A stretch of 64,000 bases of DNA from Solibacillus sp. FSL W7-1464 (GCF_038004425.1 NZ_JBBORC010000001.1:3752501-3816500), one strand, 5' to 3'; positions 52,672 to 61,985 are shown, counted from the stretch's first letter. Notes: generated by a model not told the origin, from the letters alone. Made by a program: numbers and translations.

Positions 52672-53172
52672 TTAAGCGCCTTGCTCTTCTTTTTGATCTG
52701 CAACAGCTTTTGTTGCAAGTGCGAAGTTGCGCACTGGAGCTTGAAGTACAGATAAAAGCATTGATAATAGACCTTCGCGAGATGGAAGTTCTGCAAGAGC
52801 TTTAACGTCTTCAACTGATGCCACAGTACCTTCGATGATACCAGCTTTAATTTCTAACGCTTCGTTTTTCTTAGCGAATTCGTTAATAATTTTAGCAGGA
52901 GCTACTACGTCCTCGTTAGAGAATGCGATAGCGTTAGGACCAGTTAAGAATTCATTGATTCCTTCTAAACCAGCAGCTTCAGCAGCACGGCGAGTTAAAG
53001 TGTTTTTGTAAACTTTGAACTCAACACCTGCTTCACGTAATTGCTTACGTAATTCAGTTACTTGCGCTACAGTTAAACCACGGTAATCTACTACTACTAC
53101 AGAACCAGCAGCAGAGAATTTATCAGCGATTTCTTGAACTTGAACTTTTTTAGTTTCGATTGCTTTGCTCAT
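52672..53172 (-). CDS. rplJ: 50S ribosomal protein L10 (uL10)
   Basis: The 166-residue product contains [21 protein letters not shown] (in part) and [11 protein letters not shown]10 anchors the L7/L12 stalk. It is preceded by a canonical L10 leader with an attenuator, so L10-L12 should repress its own synthesis. Confidence 0.98.
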   Translation of the reverse strand: MSKAIETKKVQVQEIADKFSAAGSVVVVDYRGLTVAQVTELRKQLREAGVEFKVYKNTLTRRAAEAAGLEGINEFLTGPNAIAFSNEDVVAPAKIINEFAKKNEALEIKAGIIEGTVASVEDVKALAELPSREGLLSMLLSVLQAPVRNFALATKAVADQKEEQGA

Positions 53173-53199
53173 GATGACACCTCCTATTAGAATGAGTCA

Positions 53200-53355
53200 T
53201 TTATACCGACAAAGAAAAGCCTCTATATCAACAATAGACATAGAGGCTGAAAGTACATCATCTTAAAAAGAATCCGAACTCCTATGTCCTCGGTAGGATC
53301 ATTAAGTGCATATGGCACCCCTACTGTCTACGGTACAAATGGATGATTCACAACA
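53200..53355 (-). ncRNA. L10 leader (rplJ attenuator)
   Basis: The minus strand has the L10-binding segment CCGTAGACAGTAGGGGTGCC (53314-53333) followed by CCTACCGAGGAC, which pairs to form the kink-turn-containing leader. An intrinsic terminator follows, AGCCTCTAT.../ATAGAGGCT at 53219-53248 with TTTTCTTT. This arrangement is the known rplJ attenuation leader of Firmicutes. Confidence 0.92.
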
Positions 53356-53361
53356 GCACTC

Positions 53362-53390
53362 ATCTTACCAAGTAAGAGGTGCGTTGTCAA
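53362..53390 (-). promoter_or_regulatory. Sigma-A promoter of rplJ-rplL
   Basis: Consensus TTGACA and TAAGAT are separated by 17 bp on the minus strand. Confidence 0.9.
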
Positions 53391-53404
53391 CAAATTTTAT
53401 TTTA

Positions 53405-53421
53405 CGATTTTTAAAAAATCG
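53405..53421 (-). terminator. Weak terminator after rplA
   Basis: An AT-rich stem CGATTTTT/AAAAATCG is followed by TAAAATAAAATTTG. It begins 5 bp beyond the rplA stop and is weak, so some readthrough to rplJ is likely. Confidence 0.5.
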
Positions 53422-53425
53422 GAAA

Positions 53426-54124
53426 TTACTTAACTGTTACGTTAGCAGCGTCAACTTTTACAGCAGGACCCATTGTAGTTGTAACATTTACAGACTTCAT
53501 GTAAGTACCTTTTGATGCAGCTGGCTTAGCTTTTTGAACTACTTCAAATACTGCTAAGAAGTTTTCTACTAATTTTTCTGTTTCGAAAGAAACTTTACCG
53601 ATTGGTGCGTGGATGATACCAGCTTTTTCAGCACGGTATTCTACTTTACCAGCCTTGATTTCTTCGATTGCTTTTGTTACGTCAAATGTAACTGTACCTG
53701 TTTTAGGGTTTGGCATTAAACCTTTAGGACCTAATACACGACCTAATTTACCAACTTCACCCATCATGTCAGGAGTTGCAACGATTACATCGAAATCAAA
53801 CCAACCTTGTTGGATTTTTTGGATGTATTCTGCATCGCCTACATAGTCTGCGCCAGCAGCTTCTGCTTCTTTAAGTTTATCGCCTTTTGCGAAAACTAAT
53901 ACGCGTTGAGTTTTACCAGTACCGTGTGGTAATACTACCGCACCACGGATTTGTTGGTCGTTTTTACGAGTATCGATACCTAATTTGAATGCTACTTCTA
54001 CTGTTGCGTCGAAGTTTACAGTGCTTGTTTTTTGCGCTAATGCTACTGCTTCTTCAACAGAGTATAAAGTAGCGCGGTCGATTAACTTAACTGCTTCTTG
54101 CAGCTTTTTACCTTTTTTAGCCAT
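53426..54124 (-). CDS. rplA: 50S ribosomal protein L1 (uL1)
   Basis: I chose the ATG at 54122-54124 ([16 protein letters not shown]), giving 232 residues, after AAGGAGG. It contains [20 protein letters not shown]-like [15 protein letters not shown] and [20 protein letters not shown]1 binds 23S rRNA at the E-site stalk and represses its own mRNA. Both rplK and rplA have L1-site-like motifs in front of them. Confidence 0.98.
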   Translation of the reverse strand: MAKKGKKLQEAVKLIDRATLYSVEEAVALAQKTSTVNFDATVEVAFKLGIDTRKNDQQIRGAVVLPHGTGKTQRVLVFAKGDKLKEAEAAGADYVGDAEYIQKIQQGWFDFDVIVATPDMMGEVGKLGRVLGPKGLMPNPKTGTVTFDVTKAIEEIKAGKVEYRAEKAGIIHAPIGKVSFETEKLVENFLAVFEVVQKAKPAASKGTYMKSVNVTTTMGPAVKVDAANVTVK

Positions 54125-54143
54125 TATAATTTCCTCCTTGATT

Positions 54144-54170
54144 GTGGTTGTAACGGATTTGACCTCCCAC
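54144..54170 (-). promoter_or_regulatory. L1-binding-site-like motif upstream of rplA
   Basis: On the minus strand GTGGGAGG, an AT-rich loop, CC and finally CCAC form a GTGG/CCAC-closed asymmetric helix. It ends about 15 nt before the rplA ribosome-binding site. The same GTGGGAGG...CC...CCAC pattern occurs before rplK at 54703-54735. Confidence 0.55.
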
Positions 54171-54176
54171 GAATAA

Positions 54177-54219
54177 AGGTTGCGCACTCATCAAACATGT
54201 ATCCGAGTGCAGCAACCTT
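54177..54219 (-). other. Hairpin in the rplK-rplA intergenic region
   Basis: A 14-bp stem (AAGGTTGC-GCACTC with its complement and one bulged A) closes a 14-nt loop. It is not followed by a T-run on the minus strand and therefore resembles a processing or stability hairpin more than a terminator. Confidence 0.65.
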
Positions 54220-54256
54220 CCAAAAACAAAAACATCATCAAGTGTTGAAGACGGGA

Positions 54257-54682
54257 TTAGTCTTCGATCGTAATACCCATGCTTCGCGCAGTACCTTCAA
54301 CCATTAACATAGCAGCTTCAACTGAAGCAGCGTTAAGGTCTGGCATTTTTTGTTCAGCGATTTCGCGAACTTTATCACGTTTAACCGTTGCAACTTTTTT
54401 ACGATTTGGTTCACCAGATCCAGATTGGATACCAGCAGCTACTTTAAGTAATACTGCAGCTGGCGGAGTTTTCGTAATAAAAGTGAATGAACGGTCTTCA
54501 AATACTGAAATTTCAACTGGAATGATAAGACCAGCTTGATCAGCAGTACGAGCGTTAAATTCTTTACAGAATCCCATAATGTTTACACCTGCTTGACCTA
54601 ATGCAGGACCAACCGGTGGCGCTGGGTTTGCTTTACCAGCAGGGATTTGAAGTTTTACAACTTTAATAACTTTTTTAGCCAC
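54257..54682 (-). CDS. rplK: 50S ribosomal protein L11 (uL11)
   Basis: I chose the GTG at 54680-54682 ([17 protein letters not shown]), 6 nt after AAGGAGGTGTG, giving the usual 141 residues. It contains [26 protein letters not shown] (in part) and ends [12 protein letters not shown]11 forms the GTPase-associated centre and is needed for RelA activation. Confidence 0.98.
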   Translation of the reverse strand: MAKKVIKVVKLQIPAGKANPAPPVGPALGQAGVNIMGFCKEFNARTADQAGLIIPVEISVFEDRSFTFITKTPPAAVLLKVAAGIQSGSGEPNRKKVATVKRDKVREIAEQKMPDLNAASVEAAMLMVEGTARSMGITIED

Positions 54683-54702
54683 GAGACACACCTCCTTAAG
54701 TC

Positions 54703-54735
54703 CGTGATGTGGTAATTGGGTTGCCCCTCCCACTC
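54703..54735 (-). promoter_or_regulatory. L1-binding-site-like motif upstream of rplK
   Basis: The minus strand reads GTGGGAGGGG-CAA-CCC...CCAC just before ATCACGGACTTAAGGAGG. It is a helix with internal asymmetry typical of the L1 mRNA site. I recall a nearly identical leader upstream of rplK in other Bacilli. Confidence 0.65.
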
Positions 54736-54821
54736 AAATATCTGTTCGTCAGCTAACTTGCCGATAACATTAAAACTAATTATAATCACACGCCCAAAAC
54801 CTGGACAGTCTGACCTTTGAA

Positions 54822-54850
54822 ATGATAACACTTTTAAATTGCTTAATCAA
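54822..54850 (-). promoter_or_regulatory. Sigma-A promoter of rplK-rplA
   Basis: TTGATT and TATCAT are separated by 17 bp on the minus strand, about 140 bp upstream of rplK. Confidence 0.8.
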
Positions 54851-54862
54851 GTATAAATAATT

Positions 54863-55402
54863 CTATATTTTTTGAACTTGGTTAAAGTCTAGCTCCATTA
54901 CCGTTTCGCGACCGAACATATCAACAAGAACTTTTAATTTCGCTTTGTCGTAATCTACTTCTTCTACGCGGCCTTGGAAGTGTGCAAAAGGTCCTTCAAG
55001 AACTTCTACAACTTCACCAACAGAAATCTCCACTTCACCTAATAAGGATTCGTTCATACCCATTTGCGCAAGCAGACGTTCCGCTTCTTCCGGTAATAAC
55101 GGAGTCGGTTTTACACCACCGCCTGAAGAACCGATAAATCCTGTAACACCAGGCGTATTACGCACAACATACCAAGCATCATCCGTCATAATCAATTCTA
55201 CTAAAACGTAACCCGGGAAAATTTTTCGCATTACCGCTTTTTTCTTACCGTCTTCTTTTACATCGATTTCTTCGTGTTCAGCTACGATTACACGGAAAAT
55301 TTTATCTTGCATTCCCATCGTTTCCACGCGTTTTTCAAGATTTGCTTTCACTCGGTTTTCATAACCGGAATACGTATGAACAACATACCAATTTTTCTCC
55401 AT
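54863..55402 (-). CDS. nusG: Transcription termination/antitermination protein NusG
   Basis: The 179-residue protein has an NGN domain (NWYVVHTYSGYENRVKANLE, FPGYVLVELIMTDDAWYVVR) and a KOW domain (VGEVVEVLEGPFAHFQGRVEE, in part). NusG binds RNA polymerase and stimulates pausing or termination and coupling to ribosomes. It has its own promoter downstream of a secE terminator. Confidence 0.98.
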   Translation of the reverse strand: MEKNWYVVHTYSGYENRVKANLEKRVETMGMQDKIFRVIVAEHEEIDVKEDGKKKAVMRKIFPGYVLVELIMTDDAWYVVRNTPGVTGFIGSSGGGVKPTPLLPEEAERLLAQMGMNESLLGEVEISVGEVVEVLEGPFAHFQGRVEEVDYDKAKLKVLVDMFGRETVMELDFNQVQKI

Positions 55403-55452
55403 ATAGGTAGGACTAAATCGTCCGTCCCTCCTTTACATTAAGTGTGTTAGGG

Positions 55453-55481
55453 TATATATTCCCCCGTTCACAGAACTTCAA
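55453..55481 (-). promoter_or_regulatory. Sigma-A promoter of nusG
   Basis: TTGAAG and TATATA are separated by 17 bp on the minus strand, 50 bp upstream of nusG. Confidence 0.75.
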
Positions 55482-55528
55482 TAATCTATTTCTTTAAATA
55501 ATTTAGCTGTTAGCACTTTTTAACAAAT

Positions 55529-55559
55529 GAAAAAACCCGTTATATGGCATGGACGGGCT
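55529..55559 (-). terminator. Terminator between secE and nusG
   Basis: A 7-bp stem (AGCCCGT/ACGGGTT) with a 12-nt loop is followed by a T-run. It may be partial because nusG also has its own promoter. Confidence 0.75.
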
Positions 55560-55585
55560 ATTTCGAAATATTAACATGATATAGC

Positions 55586-55771
55586 TTACAGAGACAAGAA
55601 CCAACGGAATAATTCCGAGATCCCTAAATCTATTGCTGTAAAGAATAACGCCATCACGATAACTGTAGAAACTACTACTACCGTATACTTAGTTAACTCT
55701 TTACTTTTCGGCCAACTTGTTTTGCGCATTTCCGAGCCGACTTCTTGTAAAAAGTTTGTTACTTTACTCAT
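55586..55771 (-). CDS. secE: Protein translocase subunit SecE
   Basis: The 61-residue protein has the short amphipathic helix (EVGSEMRKTSWPKSKEL) and one transmembrane segment, as in Gram-positive SecE. It clamps SecY. It lies between rpmG and nusG, the conserved order. Confidence 0.96.
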   Translation of the reverse strand: MSKVTNFLQEVGSEMRKTSWPKSKELTKYTVVVVSTVIVMALFFTAIDLGISELFRWFLSL

Positions 55772-55811
55772 CTTTGCCTAACCTCCGAACAACGAATTAA
55801 TCTATTTTCAT

Positions 55812-55958
55812 CTATAACGTTTGTTTATGCATTGTATGCTCATTGCAGTGAGAGCAAAATTTCTTCAGTTCTAAACGCTCGGTCGCCCCTTCTTTTTTCG
55901 GGACGCTATAGTTTCTTGAACCGCATTTTTCACAACTTAAAACGACTTTCTTTGCCAT
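55812..55958 (-). CDS. rpmG: 50S ribosomal protein L33 (bL33), zinc-binding form
   Basis: I chose the ATG at 55956-55958 ([18 protein letters not shown]), giving 48 residues. Two CxxC pairs (CEKC at 9-12 and CSHC) mark the zinc-dependent paralogue. It precedes secE by 40 bp. The open frame extends upstream without a start site. Confidence 0.96.
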   Translation of the reverse strand: MAKKVVLSCEKCGSRNYSVPKKEGATERLELKKFCSHCNEHTMHKQTL

Positions 55959-55990
55959 GTTTATCACCTTTTCGGCAGTTTGTCCTTTAA

Positions 55991-56019
55991 AGACTAACAC
56001 CTAAATTTCCCACTGTCAA
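55991..56019 (-). promoter_or_regulatory. Promoter of rpmG-secE
   Basis: Consensus TTGACA and TAGTCT are 17 bp apart on the minus strand; the -10 is weak. Confidence 0.7.
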
Positions 56020-56035
56020 TAAAGGCTCGTGGTGT

Positions 56036-56683
56036 TTAAGTCATTTCTTTTAGTTCAAGATGACGCTCCAATTTGCGCTTCACCCGCTGTAATGCATTAT
56101 CGATGGATTTTACATGGCGGTCCAATTCTTCAGAAATTTCATTATAAGATTGCCCTTCCAAATAACGAACGAGCACTTGCTGTTCGAGTTCGCTTAATAC
56201 TTCACCCATTTTCTCTTCCAAATAAAGATAATCTTCACGATTGATCATCAAATACTCCGGGTCATCCGAAATCGGGCTCGTAATAATATCCATCAGCGTA
56301 CGCTCTGATTCTTCATCGTAAATTGGCTTATCTAGAGAAACATATGAATTTAGCGGAATATGCTTTTGTCTAGTAGCCGTTTTAATCGCCGTAATAATTT
56401 GCCGTGTAATGCAAAGTTCTGCAAAGGCACGGAATGACGCCAGCTTGTCCTCCTTGAAATCCCGAATCGCTTTATATAAACCAATCATTCCTTCTTGAAT
56501 TATATCTTCTTTGTCCGCACCAATTAAAAAATACGACCGTGCTTTCGCTTTAACAAACAATCGGTATTTTGAAATCAAAAAATCTAGCGCATCTGTATTG
56601 CCTAGATGCACTTGTTCTACAAGCTCTTCATCTGTCAAATGTTCAAAACGTAGTACTATTTGCAACTTCTCACTTTTAAGCAA
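56036..56683 (-). CDS. sigH: RNA polymerase sigma-H factor (early sporulation/competence)
   Basis: The 215-residue protein has sigma-70 regions 2 (ADKEDIIQEGMIGLYKAIRDF) and 4 (QSYNEISEELDRHVKSIDNALQRVKRKLE, in part), matching SigH length. SigH directs genes of the transition to sporulation and links to Spo0A. I chose TTG at 56681-56683, 6 nt after GAGGTGA. It has its own promoter immediately upstream. Confidence 0.96.
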   Translation of the reverse strand: MLKSEKLQIVLRFEHLTDEELVEQVHLGNTDALDFLISKYRLFVKAKARSYFLIGADKEDIIQEGMIGLYKAIRDFKEDKLASFRAFAELCITRQIITAIKTATRQKHIPLNSYVSLDKPIYDEESERTLMDIITSPISDDPEYLMINREDYLYLEEKMGEVLSELEQQVLVRYLEGQSYNEISEELDRHVKSIDNALQRVKRKLERHLELKEMT

Positions 56684-56720
56684 TGAAAATCACCTCAGTT
56701 ACGCTAGAATAATTAGGAAT

Positions 56721-56749
56721 AGTATAACTTAATTGGAAATAACGGGCAA
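56721..56749 (-). promoter_or_regulatory. Sigma-A promoter of sigH
   Basis: TTGCCC and TATACT are 17 bp apart on the minus strand, 38 bp upstream of the sigH start. Confidence 0.8.
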
Positions 56750-56753
56750 TCTA

Positions 56754-57266
56754 TTACTTGAGCCCTCTTCTCCATTTTTCAAACTGCAGTTCTACTTCTT
56801 TAGATAGCTTAATCCTTGAGGCCGGTTTTTCGTCGGTCGATTCTTTTACTTTGGATGAAATTTTAGATTGAATAATTTGCATTTCAATTTCAAGCTCGCG
56901 TGCAGATTTTCTTAATGCACCGTGACCAAATACAACATTTTGTTCTGTCATATCGGATGTTGCTACATGTATTTGGATTTTCCGCCCTTTTAATTCGTTC
57001 GATAGTTTTTCAATGCGCTCGTCCGCTGTTTCGTTTTTACGTGTATAAAGCACTTCCACGGCATGCTGAATATACAGTTGCTCAGTACCCGGGACAAGAT
57101 GGGCATCAAATACAACGATAACGCGCCAGCCTGTATGTGCTTTATACTCCGCCATTCGTTCAATTAACCGATCACGTGCATCTTCAAAGTGAGGCTCGCG
57201 TAAAGGACGAAGCTCACTCCATGCACCGATCATGTTATAGCCGTCTACTAGCAATATGTTCTGCAT
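56754..57266 (-). CDS. rae1: NYN-domain ribosome-associated endoribonuclease Rae1 (YacP)
   Basis: The 170-residue protein has the NYN/PIN-like nuclease fold: LLVDGYNMIGAW with catalytic Asp, VIVVFDAH, NETADERIEKL and HVATSDMTEQ. B. subtilis Rae1 (YacP) cleaves mRNA in the ribosomal A site. I chose the ATG at 57266, just after the rlmB stop. The longer frame overlaps rlmB. Confidence 0.93.
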   Translation of the reverse strand: MQNILLVDGYNMIGAWSELRPLREPHFEDARDRLIERMAEYKAHTGWRVIVVFDAHLVPGTEQLYIQHAVEVLYTRKNETADERIEKLSNELKGRKIQIHVATSDMTEQNVVFGHGALRKSARELEIEMQIIQSKISSKVKESTDEKPASRIKLSKEVELQFEKWRRGLK

Positions 57267-57270
57267 GACC

Positions 57271-58134
57271 TCATCCGTTAGCTTCTTGTCGTTTGCGGTA
57301 CACTTCATACATAAGTAATGCCGCAGCTACGGAAGCGTTCAATGATGTTACATGACCGACCATTGGTAAGTGATATAAGAAGTCACATTTATCTTTTAAT
57401 AGACGGCTCATTCCCTTACCTTCACTACCAATAATTAACGCAAGCGGTAATGTTGCATCCATTTTACGATAATCTGCCGACCCTTTTGCATCTGTTCCGG
57501 CAATCCATACACCACGTTCTTTCAGCTCATCCACCGTTTGGGCTAAGTTGGTCACACGCACAACAGGTACATGCTCGATGGCACCTGTGGAAGCTTTAGC
57601 AACAACTGCTGTCAGACCGACTGCGCGACGCTTTGGAATGATGATTCCATGTGCACCGATTGCATCTGCTGTACGCATAATTGATCCTAGGTTATGCGGA
57701 TCTTCCAGCTCGTCCAATATTAAAAAGAACGGGTCTTCGTTTTTGGCCTTCGCCGCGTTAAATAAATCATCCAGTTCTGCATAGTCATATGCCGCGACCG
57801 ATGCCACGATTCCCTGATGATTTTCTGCCAGCTTATCGACTTTTTGCTTTGGTACAAACTGCACGAGGACACCTTGCTCTTTCGCCAAGTCCATTAACTC
57901 CTGTACACCTGTTTTCTTCACGCCTTCAGCAATCCATAATTTATTGATTTCACGGCCTGCGCGAAGTGCTTCAAGTACCGGGTTTTTCCCTGCAATCATT
58001 TCTCCCGTTACTTCTTCCTGGGCAGATTGCGGTTTATCTTGTTGCTTTTTCTCATGAGTTTTAAAAGTATCCGCTTTTTTATCGCGTCCTTTAAAATCTC
58101 TTGGTTTACGATTTTGCTGTCTTTTCTCTGCCAT
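57271..58134 (-). CDS. rlmB: 23S rRNA (guanosine-2'-O)-methyltransferase RlmB
   Basis: The 287-residue protein has a basic, low-complexity N terminus of about 45 residues, a substrate-binding domain (GEMIAGKNPVLEALRAGR) and a SPOUT knot domain (DPHNLGSIMRTADAIGAHG, IIGSEGKGMSRL, SLNASVAAALLMYE). It methylates G2251 of 23S rRNA in E. coli. It belongs to the cysS-mrnC-rlmB-rae1 run. Confidence 0.95.
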   Translation of the reverse strand: MAEKRQQNRKPRDFKGRDKKADTFKTHEKKQQDKPQSAQEEVTGEMIAGKNPVLEALRAGREINKLWIAEGVKKTGVQELMDLAKEQGVLVQFVPKQKVDKLAENHQGIVASVAAYDYAELDDLFNAAKAKNEDPFFLILDELEDPHNLGSIMRTADAIGAHGIIIPKRRAVGLTAVVAKASTGAIEHVPVVRVTNLAQTVDELKERGVWIAGTDAKGSADYRKMDATLPLALIIGSEGKGMSRLLKDKCDFLYHLPMVGHVTSLNASVAAALLMYEVYRKRQEANG

Positions 58135-58136
58135 AG

Positions 58137-58550
58137 TTACACTCCTTTTACCTGTTCAACAATTTCGATTGCGTAATCGATTATTTCATTTGCGCGATGA
58201 TGTTCTTTGCAAAGGAATAGGAAGCCTAAAACCGCTTCAAACCCTGAGCTATTACGGTATGTGCGTACATCTGTATTTTTCGGAACAGATCCTGATTTGG
58301 CATTGCGTCCTCTACGGAAAACAGCTTGCTCTTCTTCTGTTAAATAATTTTCTTCGATCATGCGATGTACAATATTGGACTGGGACTTGGCTGAAACGTA
58401 TTTCGTCGCTTCTTTATGAAGTGTGTTAGGCTTCGCACGGCCCGACAATATTAAATGTTCCCGAATTCTTTGTTCCAGCACGGCGTCGCCCATATAGGCG
58501 AGCGCCAGTGCATTTAGCTGTATGACATCATGGGGTGTTAAATTTTGCAT
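58137..58550 (-). CDS. mrnC: Mini-ribonuclease III
   Basis: The 137-residue protein is an RNase III catalytic domain alone (NALALAYMGDAVLEQRIR, VPKNTDVRTYRNSSGFEAVLGFL in part) without a dsRNA-binding domain. MrnC matures 23S rRNA in Bacilli. Its start is the base directly after the cysS stop codon, implying coupling. Confidence 0.96.
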   Translation of the reverse strand: MQNLTPHDVIQLNALALAYMGDAVLEQRIREHLILSGRAKPNTLHKEATKYVSAKSQSNIVHRMIEENYLTEEEQAVFRRGRNAKSGSVPKNTDVRTYRNSSGFEAVLGFLFLCKEHHRANEIIDYAIEIVEQVKGV

Positions 58551-59954
58551 TTACTGTCCTCGTTTCCAGCGTGTACCTTGACGAGTATCTTCAAGTACGA
58601 TATCCATGCCCAGCAGCTGGTCGCGGATTTCGTCCGAACGAGCGAAATCACGATTTTTTCGGGCTTGGTTACGTTCCTCGATCAGTGCCTCGATTTCTTC
58701 ATCGAGTAAGCCTGCTTCCACTTTTATATGAATACCTAGTACATTCCCAATTGTATCAAACATCGTTAAAATTGCCTGTAATACTTCTTTATCCGTATTC
58801 GCTTCTTTTAAGTACACATTGGCAATATGGGAAAGTTCAAATAGTGCCGAAACCGCATTTGCTGTATTGAAGTCATCATTCATCGCATTTTCGAAATCAA
58901 TTTTAATCTGGCTGATTTTTCCAAGCCATTGCTCACTGTTCTCCCCTAAACTTGCAGAAGATGAGAGACGGTGCTCCACATTCGTATAGGATGTGCGAAT
59001 GCGGTCTAAACCATTTTTCGCTGCCTCCACCAAATCCTGAGCGAAGTTGATCGGATTACGGTAATGTACAGACAGCATAAAGAAACGCAATACTTGCGGG
59101 TCGATCTGCTGGCGGATATCATTCACTAATATAAAGTTGCCCAGTGATTTCGACATTTTTTCATTATCAATATTAATATAGCCATTATGCATCCAATAAC
59201 GCGCGAATGTTTTGTCATTATGCGCTTCAGATTGGGCAATTTCGTTTTCATGGTGAGGGAATGTTAAATCCTGTCCGCCTGCGTGAATATCGATTGTATC
59301 TCCTAAATGCTCACGCGCCATTACAGAACACTCAATATGCCATCCAGGTCGTCCTTCTCCCCATGGTGATGCCCACTTAATTTCTCCTGCTTTCGCTGCT
59401 TTCCATAATGCGAAATCCAACGGGTCCTCTTTTTTCTCGCCCGCTTCAATACGCGCTCCGACTTTTAAATCATCGATCGATTGATGACTTAACTTACCGT
59501 AGCCATTGAATTTACGAGTACGATAATAAACATCGCCCTGGGATTCATATGCATAGCCTTTATCGATCAGCACTTTAATAAACTCGATAATATCATCCAT
59601 ATGTTCTGTCACACGTGGATGGGCATCCGCTTTTTGGCATCCCAGTGCCGTAATATCTTCAAAATAAGCAGCAATAAAACGATTTGTCAGGACAGAAGTC
59701 TCTTCGCCTAGCTCATTTGCTGCTTTAATAATTTTGTCGTCCACATCGGTAAAGTTCGAAACGAATTTCACCTCATAGCCTGCATACTGTAAATAGCGGC
59801 GTACTGTATCATAGACGATTACCGGACGGGAGTTTCCAATATGAATGTAGTTGTATACAGTCGGTCCGCATACATACATTTTTACTTTGCCTTCCTCCAA
59901 CGGAATAAATGGTTCTTTTTGTCTTGTCAACGAATTGAAAATTTGAATCGTCAT
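58551..59954 (-). CDS. cysS: Cysteinyl-tRNA synthetase
   Basis: The 467-residue class I synthetase has Cys29 of the zinc site ([17 protein letters not shown]), the HIGN motif and the KMSKSLGNF loop. It is preceded by a T-box leader with a UGC specifier, so transcription should rise when tRNA-Cys is uncharged. The serine acetyltransferase gene cysE, found between gltX and cysS in B. subtilis, is absent here. Confidence 0.98.
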   Translation of the reverse strand: MTIQIFNSLTRQKEPFIPLEEGKVKMYVCGPTVYNYIHIGNSRPVIVYDTVRRYLQYAGYEVKFVSNFTDVDDKIIKAANELGEETSVLTNRFIAAYFEDITALGCQKADAHPRVTEHMDDIIEFIKVLIDKGYAYESQGDVYYRTRKFNGYGKLSHQSIDDLKVGARIEAGEKKEDPLDFALWKAAKAGEIKWASPWGEGRPGWHIECSVMAREHLGDTIDIHAGGQDLTFPHHENEIAQSEAHNDKTFARYWMHNGYINIDNEKMSKSLGNFILVNDIRQQIDPQVLRFFMLSVHYRNPINFAQDLVEAAKNGLDRIRTSYTNVEHRLSSSASLGENSEQWLGKISQIKIDFENAMNDDFNTANAVSALFELSHIANVYLKEANTDKEVLQAILTMFDTIGNVLGIHIKVEAGLLDEEIEALIEERNQARKNRDFARSDEIRDQLLGMDIVLEDTRQGTRWKRGQ

Positions 59955-60011
59955 ATTGCCTCTCCTTTTACATTGTACTCTTATTCATTGGGTTAATTTG
60001 TCATTTCATTA

Positions 60012-60270
60012 AAAAAACGCCTCCATCACCTTAAGAAGGTGACAGAGACGCTAGATGCGCGGTTCCACTCTGGTTGAAAAAGTATCAATACTTTTTCCGC
60101 TTGAAGTCCTGTAACGCGGACAAATCGATTTAACCTACTTCAAGTTCAGTTAAATACTCAAAGGTGCATTTCAGCTTTGCCTTAACCTGGATCACTTTCA
60201 GCCGGTGGTGATCCTCTCTAATAAGGGGTGCGCAGCGTACTTCTCCTTCTCAACGTGCTATCATTTATAG
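60012..60270 (-). ncRNA. T-box riboswitch controlling cysS (Cys specifier)
   Basis: The minus strand shows stem I (GGATCAC/GTGATCC), a specifier loop with GAAATGCACC in which TGC (60165-60167) would pair with tRNA-Cys, the T-box sequence AGAGTGGAACCGCGCA (60056-60071) and a terminator helix ACGCCTCC.../GAGACGC-type with T-run at 60011-60051. It overlaps nothing else. Confidence 0.95.
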
Positions 60271-60280
60271 AATTACATTC

Positions 60281-60308
60281 ATTTTACATCTATTTTCAGA
60301 AAAATCAA
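60281..60308 (-). promoter_or_regulatory. Promoter of the cysS T-box transcript
   Basis: TTGATT and TAAAAT are 16 bp apart on the minus strand, just upstream of the T-box. Confidence 0.7.
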
Positions 60309-60361
60309 TCATTTTATCCATTCTGGAAATCAGGAAGAAAGCCCCCAATTTTTAAAATGGA

Positions 60362-61822
60362 TTACTCTGCAAATTTTTCCACGCGGGCAATTACTTTTTC
60401 CTTGCCGATTAAAGCGATGGCATTCGGCAATTCCGGTCCATGTGTTTGACCAGTCGTCACAACACGGATTGGCATAAACAGGTTTTTACCTTTTACGCCC
60501 GTTTCTTTTTGCACAGCTTTAATTGCTGCTTTAATTGAAGCGGCATCAAAAGATTCTAAAGCTTCTAATTGAGCTTTAAATGAAGCCATAACAACCGGCA
60601 CAGTTTCACCCGCTAACACTTCGTTTGCTTCTTCATCATATGCAATTTCTTCTGTGAAAAATAGGCTCGATAATTCTACGATTTCTGCCCCGAAGCTCAT
60701 TTGCTCATGGTAAAGGGCGATTAAATCAGAAGCCCATGCACGTTGCTCTTCCGATAGCTCTTCCGGAAGCAGACCTGCTTTTTGCAAATGTGGCAATGCT
60801 AAAGCAACTACCTCTTCATGAGACATTTTTTTAATATATTGGTTGTTCATCCATGTTAATTTTGTTTTATCGAACATTGATGGTGATTTCGACAAACGCT
60901 TTTCATCAAACAGCTTTACAAATTCATCGTGTGAGAAGATTTCTTCTTCTCCCTCAGGTGACCAGCCAAGTAAAGCAAAGAAGTTAAACATCGCTTCAGG
61001 TAAGTAGCCAAGGTCTTTATATTGTGTAACGAACTGGATGATCGACTCATCACGTTTCGATAATTTTTTGCGCTCTTCATTTACGATTAATGTCATATGG
61101 CCATATTGCGGATATTCCCATCCGAATGCGTCAAAGATCATCATTTGTTTTGGTGTGTTTGATAAATGCTCTTCCCCACGGAATACATGTGTAATTTCCA
61201 TGAAATGGTCATCCAGCACTACCGCATAATTGTAAGTTGGGATACCGTTTGCTTTTACAAGTACCCAGTCGCCGACATCTTTTGATTCGAACGATACTTC
61301 ACCGCGAACTAAGTCAGTGAACCGATACGTAACATTCTCAGGAACACGCATACGAATTGTGTGCGGGATACCAGCAGCTTCTTTTTCAGCAACTTCCTCT
61401 GCTGTTAAATGACGGCACTTTCCGTCATATGCAGGTGCAGCAACACCTTGTGCTTTTTGTTTTTCGCGTGATGCTTCTAGCTCTTCTGAAGTACAGAAAC
61501 ATTTATACGCTTGTCCATTTTCCAGCATTTTTTCTGCATGTTCTTTATAAATATCAAGACGCTCCATTTGACGGTAAGGTGCATATGGGCCGCCGATATC
61601 AATGGACTCATCCGGCATAATGCCTAACCAGCGTAAGTTATCAAGTTGAGAAGCTTCCCCGCCCTCTACATTACGCTCGATATCTGTATCTTCAATACGT
61701 ACTACAAAAGTACCGTTGTGATGTTTTGCATATAAATAATTGAATAAAGCTGTACGTGCGCCACCGATATGTAAGAATCCTGTTGGCGATGGTGCATAAC
61801 GAACGCGAACTGTTTTCGTCAT
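60362..61822 (-). CDS. gltX: Glutamyl-tRNA synthetase (probably non-discriminating)
   Basis: The 486-residue class I synthetase has [19 protein letters not shown] with HIGG motif, KCRHLTAEE, and the KLSKRDE loop. In Bacilli it usually also charges tRNA-Gln, later amidated by GatCAB. I chose the ATG at 61822 behind TTAGGAGG; the frame is open to 61870. It lies upstream of the T-box and cysS. Confidence 0.97.
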   Translation of the reverse strand: MTKTVRVRYAPSPTGFLHIGGARTALFNYLYAKHHNGTFVVRIEDTDIERNVEGGEASQLDNLRWLGIMPDESIDIGGPYAPYRQMERLDIYKEHAEKMLENGQAYKCFCTSEELEASREKQKAQGVAAPAYDGKCRHLTAEEVAEKEAAGIPHTIRMRVPENVTYRFTDLVRGEVSFESKDVGDWVLVKANGIPTYNYAVVLDDHFMEITHVFRGEEHLSNTPKQMMIFDAFGWEYPQYGHMTLIVNEERKKLSKRDESIIQFVTQYKDLGYLPEAMFNFFALLGWSPEGEEEIFSHDEFVKLFDEKRLSKSPSMFDKTKLTWMNNQYIKKMSHEEVVALALPHLQKAGLLPEELSEEQRAWASDLIALYHEQMSFGAEIVELSSLFFTEEIAYDEEANEVLAGETVPVVMASFKAQLEALESFDAASIKAAIKAVQKETGVKGKNLFMPIRVVTTGQTHGPELPNAIALIGKEKVIARVEKFAE

Positions 61823-61868
61823 AATATTGCCTCCTAATTTTAGCGTCAAAACGCTCGACCTTTTTCGC

Positions 61869-61917
61869 ATATAAAAAGTTTACTTTTATATGTATATGAA
61901 CGGACATTATATTGTCC
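61869..61917 (-). promoter_or_regulatory. Leader hairpin and palindrome upstream of gltX
   Basis: GGACA-TTATAT-TGTCC at 61902-61917 covers a TATAAT -10 on the minus strand. Downstream at 61869-61893 CATATAAAAGT pairs with ACTTTTTATATG. The promoter has no clear -35. The two dyads could be regulatory. Confidence 0.4.
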
Positions 61918-61985
61918 AATATCGGCACAATAGATGTCTTTTAAACTTTAACCATTCTACCACTGTAAGTTGTTAAATTAAAGTA

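Noticed and set aside
61692-61928. Alternative minus-strand frame across the gltX start
   Set aside because: It is out of frame with gltX, covers the gltX promoter and ribosome-binding site, and has no support of its own.
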